Below are positions 58,342-64,000 of a stretch of 64,000 bases of DNA, one piece after another (position 1 is the stretch's first letter; each line of letters starts with the position of its first letter). The stretch spans positions 11,038,001 through 11,102,000 of the forward strand of contig NC_079887.1 of the NCBI RefSeq assembly GCF_029227915.1, in the 5' to 3' direction. Below the pieces are notes generated by a model that saw only the letters and a program-made list of their open reading frames with translations, was not told where the DNA came from and searched no databases. This DNA comes from Hydractinia symbiolongicarpus (Eukaryota > Cnidaria > Hydrozoa > Anthoathecata > Hydractiniidae). The position numbers and the translations under genes are program-made.

Positions 58342-58889
58342 AATTAATTTTTAAACTTTCTTGGGAATCACACCTGTACGAATGTCCAACAATGTTTACC
58401 TGGACTAACCGCTTAGCCCTGTGCAAGAAGCGAAGGACTGTTTCTTGTGTTTTCATTTAAATAGAGTCTGCAAGAATGTTTTTCTTCAAAAGGGTATTAT
58501 CCCTATACACCTGTGTATCACCGTTTAACTGTACTAAGCTGTCAGTTCGGTGTCACGAATAATTTTTTAACTTTCACAAAAACGTTTTCTGCAAAAAAAA
58601 ATAATATTGACCGATTGTTTTTGCTATGACAGAGTCACAATGATTGTAAACTGTGTTTTTATTTCAGCCTTTGTTGCGGGAAAGTTTTTTTTTTGAAAAA
58701 TATGTTACAGTCGCAACACTATAATGGTATGTGCGCTTCACTTGATTTACGACATACTGCATACCTGTACTAAAGCGCTCCACCTGACTGTGTCGCACAG
58801 TTTGCAGTTCTTTTTAAGCGCTCCTTAAGGCGTTCAACAACAGTTACTTGTGGCTCATCCCGGCGATTCGACGCCAGGTTTCACGGCTA
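58342..58889 (+). repeat. Helitron-like repeat unit A
   Basis: Starts AATTTTTAAACTTTCTTGGG and matches 59999-60540 along nearly its whole length, with a few indels. Includes CCGTTTAACTGTACTAAGC, GGTGTCACGA, CTGCATACCTGTACTAAAGC and CTCCACCTGACTGTGTCGCA. Ends ACGCCAGGTTTCACGGCTA, a decayed form of the hairpin end of unit B, directly before the Helitron-like element at 58890. Confidence 0.7.
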
Positions 58890-58968
58890 TCTATATTATA
58901 ATACCTGTATACGACTCGGTATAAAAAGGACGGGCGAACCCGTGGATTTTCCATGGGCTAACGACTAG
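58890..58968 (+). mobile_element. Short Helitron-like element, core deleted
   Basis: Starts TCTATATTATAATACC, lacks the CTGT core, and ends with CCCGTGGATTTTCCATGGG and CTAACGACTAG. 79 bp. The next copy begins at the following base. Confidence 0.75.
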
Positions 58969-59104
58969 TCTATATTATAATGCCCGTATACGTAGGCTTG
59001 TCTGTCACGCAAAATGGTGGCTTAGCTGCGCAATAGCGAGAAGCACGCAATGCGGTATAAAAAGGACGGGCGAACCCGTGGATTTTCCACGGGCTAACGA
59101 CTAG
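58969..59104 (+). mobile_element. Helitron-like element, head-to-tail with the previous copy
   Basis: Starts TCTATATTATAATGCCCG and has only two CTGT-type units. It then carries CACGCAAAATGGTGGCTTAGC, the box AATGCGGTATAAAAAGGACG, the hairpin CCCGTGG-ATTTT-CCACGGG and CTAACGACTAG. 136 bp. The junction CTAG|TCTATATT with the preceding copy is exact. Confidence 0.8.
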
Positions 59105-59940
59105 TATACAAATAATGTCCTAATAATTTCTATTTCTGTAACTTGATCTGAACTTTACACCAACCCAGGATATCACGCTTAAGTCCAGCTTTAGCTAGGT
59201 ACCAAAGGTAACCTAATTAATTGCTATTCTTTTAAAGTTAATGTTCAGTTTCGAATAAGAGTTTTTTATCCTACTGTCATAAAAACTTGTTCTACAAACT
59301 AAAACTGCTGTGTGATTTTTAGCTGGACCTGGTAACAACAGGCTGTTTCCGTTGTTTTTATTTAAAACGAAGTTGCAACAATTTTTTTTGGGAAATGTGT
59401 TATGCCTATCTGATGCCACGATTAATTTTTGATCTTTCACGGGAACTTTTCACGTAAAATAAAGCAATGTTACAGGAGTCTTTTTGCTTTAATAGGGTAA
59501 AAACAGTTATAAACTGTTTTTTTTTAAATGTTACAATCCACAAAATAAAATTACCGAGTGATTGTTTTAGTTGTGTAGGGTAACAACAGGCTGTTTACTC
59601 TCTGTTTATTTGAGTCAAAGTTAGGATAGTTTTTTTGAAAATGGGTATTATGCTTATGTGGATGTGCTACATGGTATCCTCGTACTAAGCGCTTAGCCTA
59701 GTGTTAGCGCAAAGCTGTTATCTGTGTTTCAACATAACCAAAGTTTTTTTAATAAGAATAATAAACTTATGTGGATGTACGACATTGTTTGCATGTACTA
59801 AAGCGCTCCTCACCGGATAACATAGTCACTCGTAACTTAACCAAACATTTCTTAAAAAAAGTTTATTAACTAGTCCATTTTGTTCTGTAATATCATAGGT
59901 GTATATAATATTCACCTGTAAAGTTTTGTGCATTTATTCA
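59105..59940. other. Degenerate Helitron-like repeat sequence
   Basis: No gene. Scattered copies of the GTACTAAGCGCTTAG-type core (about 59684-59700, 59790-59800) mark old relatives of units A and B. Confidence 0.45.
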
Positions 59941-59998
59941 AGCCCTGTTGGTCTAATGGTTATGACACTCGTACAAATGAGAGATCCGGGTTCAAATT
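59941..59998 (+). repeat. tRNA-like head joined to repeat unit B
   Basis: AGCCCTGTTGGTCTAATGGT carries an A-box-like TGGTCTAATGG, and CCGGGTTCAAATT a B box; 58 nt, too short and too distorted for a tRNA. Unit A lacks it at the same position. Confidence 0.45.
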
Positions 59999-60540
59999 TA
60001 ATTTTTAAACTTTCTTGGGAATCACGCCTGTACGAATGTCCAACAATGTTTACCTGGACTAACCGCTTAGCCCTGTGCAAGAAGCGAAGGACTGTTTTTT
60101 GTGTTTTCATTTAAATAGAGTCTGCAAGAAAGTTTTTTTCAAAAGGATATTATCCCTATACACCTGTGTAACACCGTTTAACTGTACTAAGCGCTCAGTC
60201 CGGTGTCACGATTAATGTTTTAACTTTTACAAAAACCTATTCCGCAAAATAAAATAATATTAACACATTGTTTTTGCTATGACGGAGTCACAACGGTTGT
60301 AAAATGTGTTTTTATTTTAGCCTTTGTTGCGGGAAAGTTATTTTTGAAAATATGTTACAGTTGCAACACTATAATGGTGTGTGCGCTTCACTTGATTTAC
60401 GACATACTGCATACCTGTACTAAAGCGCTCCACCTGACTGTGTCGCACAGTTTTCAGTTCTTTTTAAGCGCTCCTTAGGGCGTTCAACAACAGTTACTTG
60501 TGGCTCATCCCGGCGATTCGACGCCGGGTTTCCCGGCTAG
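59999..60540 (+). mobile_element. Helitron-like repeat unit B
   Basis: Close relative of 58342-58889. Ends with the perfect hairpin GCCGGG-TTT-CCCGGC (60523-60537) and then CTAG, which meets the TC start of the next element. Inside are spaced GTACTAAGCGCTC/TAAAGCGCTCC cores. Its 5' start is uncertain because a tRNA-like piece precedes it. Non-coding. Confidence 0.65.
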
Positions 60541-60769
<229 letters not shown>

Positions 60770-62439
60770 TTTGAAATTGAAGATGTTTACAGACCCGATT
60801 AAGGTATAAATAAAGATTTTTAACGATTGTAAAAGGTTTATTTTGACATATTTATGTGTTGTCTTATCAGAATGACATTTTTTTCAAATATTTTTTTTTT
60901 CACTGGAATAGCGACTTAAAGTACTAGCATGAAAGCATGCGTGACAGTTGTATGTGGCTAGCTAGCAAAATTTCAGGGGACAGGGGACTAGCTAGCTTAT
61001 CTATATTGACCTTTGAGTATTGCAATCTTTGCGTAACAGTGAACAGTCAAAATTTGACTAAATAAGTACAATCTTCGCCAAAAAGTGTTGAGAGACTTTT
61101 CAAAATTCCAATTATTCTCACACCTTTACCCCCACACCATCCCTTAGGCAATGTTGCACTCAAGTTTTTTAAAGACAGAAGTTTGCTGCTCTCCAACATT
61201 GTGTAAAGGGGGGAGGTGATAAAAAAAATCGTAGTTCGGAGCCTTTTCTGCCACTAATGGTCAGTTTTTGTTTTTGTCTCAACTACTTTTAGCAACGATG
61301 TCTTTAAATAGAGTTTACAGCCAATCTAGCCTGCTATTGCCTAAATGTAGGGCACACAGTGCTGCAGGAAAGGGCTTTGTGCGCAATTTGCTTGATCAAA
61401 AAAATCCGTAACGGCAACTTAGCTGGTTGAAAGTAGCCGTTTCTGGTGGAAATTGGCAAAGTGTGAATGGAAACCATTCTTTTTTAAAATTGTGTAATTA
61501 AAAATGCTCCTTTATCTTTTATTTCTGCATGTTACCAACCTGTCAGATCTTTGTTAATATGTTAATCTTAGGTACGGAATTTTTATTGAGACAAACCAGC
61601 AAACAAACCTTATAAGAGCAGACTGTGATGGTAAAGTGCTATGAAATTTGATACAGTTTACCGCACAGTGTATTGTACAAATTAACTGGTGTACAGCCTA
61701 CGATGCAGAATAGAAAATGAAAAAAGGTGCTTTAACATGCTTTTAATCCAGGGATTGAGACCAACACTAAATAACACTTCTTAAACTGCCCTGTATGGTA
61801 AAATGTGAACAGTTTATCATTTCAACTGCTTATAAGAAGTAATAGCTTTATTATTTATCATTAATAGTGTTTTATAGTAATTATTACCAGTAAATTAGTT
61901 TATACATATATATGGATATGTAGCGGTAAACTGTACGGTTTTTCAGAACGAGTTATTGATAATGACAATAGCCATTCATCAAAAGAAGGTGAAGTTCTAA
62001 CCCACTTCTAGTTCAAATTCAATGTAGCAGACGCCTTTGGCGCATTACCTTGTGCGAAGGTTTTATCGACTGGGGTGTGTTTATTAAATGTACCAATGGA
62101 GTTTAAAGTCTGATCGACTCTACATTTCTATGTTGATTGGTACTAAATATTATAAAGCTGTTTAATGTTTTGTAAAAAGTTGACTTGAGCCTTTGGAATG
62201 GTGTAAACAGTGTCAAAAAAAGTTTGTAGGTAAGCTTGTAGGTATGCAGGGTTATTGTATGTTAGACAAATATGCTGTCACTGCTATCTATCCATCAAAA
62301 AGAAGCCTGTTTTGCACAAGCAACAAAAGTAGCGAGTTTGTATCCTGCCGGTAGCAGAGCATTTACGGTTTTACAATGTTGTCCATATTTAAAGAGTGAG
62401 AGAAAAATGCTTTCGTCTCAATACTTTTGTCCAAGGTTG
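60770..62439. other. Intergenic, no gene seen
   Basis: AT-rich, slightly less so at 61250-61450. No coding frame, splice-supported exon or termini found. Confidence 0.4.
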
Positions 62440-62770
62440 TAGCTACATAACTGTCATAGTTACACATCAGGGAGAGCACCTAGTACGAGCGTATAAAGTT
62501 AGTAATCCAGGAAAGCGCTTATATATCGCTAGAAGGATAGTATATAGGGATACATTATTTAGGGTATAAGATCTTTTTACAATACCGAGACTTGCGTTGA
62601 AAAATATTTTTACTCTGGCAAAGCAAAAACTTTTGTTCATCATTGTTTATTTTGCAGCATAAGTTCAAGTGTATGTTAGTGAATTGTTAATTATGCGTGG
62701 CGGTAGGTTATCAGTTAGTACATATAAACTGTATCGCATATGTGAGTGGAACTCAAAAATATCGTTCTCG
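62440..62770 (-). repeat. Degenerate relative of the Helitron-like repeat unit
   Basis: TTAGTACATATAAACTGTATCGCATATG (about 62715-62742) matches the reverse-orientation blocks near 6260-6290. A CTAGTACGAGCG block lies further left. Old and broken. Confidence 0.35.
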
Positions 62771-64000
62771 TATAAATTTGGTTTAACACTTTTCATACGG
62801 CACAAGATTTAGGTCGAATTAGCGAATTCCTAATTCTTTCAACTGAATAAAGCATCTAATACTGAACATAAAACATTTTTATCTATCTGACTCATTTCAA
62901 TTATGAGAATTGTTTTTAATGTTTTCTGCACGCGTATATTTGTCAAAATTGATGTGCTGTCAAAAACAGTTTATCGGCGTCTCAAAATTTGGCTAATTTC
63001 AGAAACTTAGGAAGTATGATAATAGTGAAACGTCATTTTTAGCATTATTTCATCAATTGTCTAAAAACATACCATACTAAGTTTCAAGTCATTATTTTAA
63101 TTTTTTACTGTAGTTTTAGAACTTTTAACTTGAAAGAAAAGCATGGTTTGTGCTTTTTTGAAGATATGCTACAACGGTAGGCATTAAATGTTCTCACTAC
63201 TGATTGAATTAACCAGTGAGCTTTTTACCTTGAGAATAGTATAAACTATATGCTTTGTCTTGATTTGCGAAAGCATAATCGTCGATTTGCAAACGTTCAT
63301 TCATTAATTTTTTTAAATCGTTAAGAGTATTAGGTCGCTTTATCTACATCTAACAAGCGAACTTGTAGCATAGCTTCTTTATAAACACACAAAATCTCCA
63401 TCATCTCAATGAAAAAAATTTAAAACTTAATTTGTTTTGATTTCAAATATTGTGAAAGTTTTCCATGTGAAAAATTTTCAATTTATCAATCAACAAAGTG
63501 GACTGGTGAAAGTCTTATAGAGTCCTTATAAAGAACTACTCTATATTTATAGCCTTATTTAACAAAAGGCTGTGTTCAACCATTTCGCAAATACCAATAA
63601 AATACGGCCATATGGGGTAACATCGTGAGCAGTACAATTTCCGGCAGTTGTCTTTATATACAATCTGATTATGTAGGCTAAAGGGACAGATGCGGCAACT
63701 TTTAAAGCTCATCATAAAGAACATCAGCTGCATGTTGGTATAGTGTAATCTCGCATAATGTTCCTATTTAGTTAGTTATTCCCTCTTTTATTTGTACTTT
63801 ATTGGTACGTTGTGGACACCTATTGCCCCGTCCCATTTCTCCAGTAGACTGCGCTTGTACATGGTGAATGAACGTTACAGTATTTATTCCCAGTTATTTT
63901 TAAAGGTGTATTTTTGTAATTGAAATGCGCTTTAGGGATAGAATTTTTGTATAAATTAAGTGACTCCTTCATTCTGTTTTATGCTTCTTCATAAAGTCTT
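62771..64000. other. Intergenic, no gene seen
   Basis: AT-rich to the window edge; the minus-strand frame at 63536-63733 has no match or splice support. Confidence 0.4.

Overview
The window is AT-rich, intron-bearing animal DNA. The cysteine-rich secreted proteins, the THAP-type P element, the ISL2EU-like element and the Helitron-like repeats with CTGT microsatellite cores make a cnidarian, probably a hydrozoan, the best guess. That is inference; no single gene here identifies the species. Most of the 64 kb is non-coding and repeat-derived. Host genes are few, short and mostly single-exon.

Layout. 1-7.7 kb: a four-exon secreted CAP-domain gene (2106-4357), then an inverted copy of a Helitron-like composite (5794-6760). 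7746-14233: a complete P-element-like transposon with matching terminal inverted repeats and a short target duplication. It carries a THAP/RNase-H transposase on the plus strand and a convergent C2H2 zinc-finger protein on the minus strand. A 5'-truncated non-LTR retrotransposon with a restriction-like endonuclease sits inside it, flanked by a perfect 14-bp duplication. 15.2-15.9 kb: a PF17784-type sulfotransferase with a one-base homopolymer frameshift. 21.8 and 26.1 kb: two duplicated genes for small secreted peptides with a mirror-symmetric cysteine spacing. 28.5-29.8 kb: a tRNA-derived SINE and two short Helitron-like elements. 31.7-35.3 kb: an ISL2EU-like DNA transposon with convergent SAP/YqaJ-nuclease and THAP/DDE genes, both broken, and two inverted tRNA-like sequences between them. 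35.8-36.1 kb: a MITE. 39.6-40.2 kb: a very long CTGT microsatellite. 41.2-43.3 kb: a decayed APE-type non-LTR retrotransposon. 44.3-45.1 kb: a TTCGAA-rich repeat. 48.6-49.1 kb: a long TTA microsatellite. 49.5 kb: another reverse-transcriptase fragment. 50.3-50.7 kb: a hAT-like MITE. 54.5-55.0 kb: a secreted protein with two copies of a new-looking cysteine module. 56.3-56.7 kb: a GC-rich orphan ORF. 57.1-57.6 kb: a GNAT acetyltransferase, again with a one-base homopolymer frameshift. 58.3-60.8 kb: Helitron-like elements in head-to-tail arrays. 60.8-64 kb: no gene seen.

How the parts relate. The host genes do not form a pathway: CAP, two cysteine-rich peptides and the CC-module protein are secreted, while the sulfotransferase and the GNAT are enzymes. 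The more coherent systems are the mobile elements. Both DNA transposons pair a transposase with a convergent second gene inside the same termini. In the P element the second gene seems to carry the C-terminal domain that the transposase lacks, which is the most interesting observation here. The layout also gives an order of events: the P element landed first and the retrotransposon landed in it afterwards.
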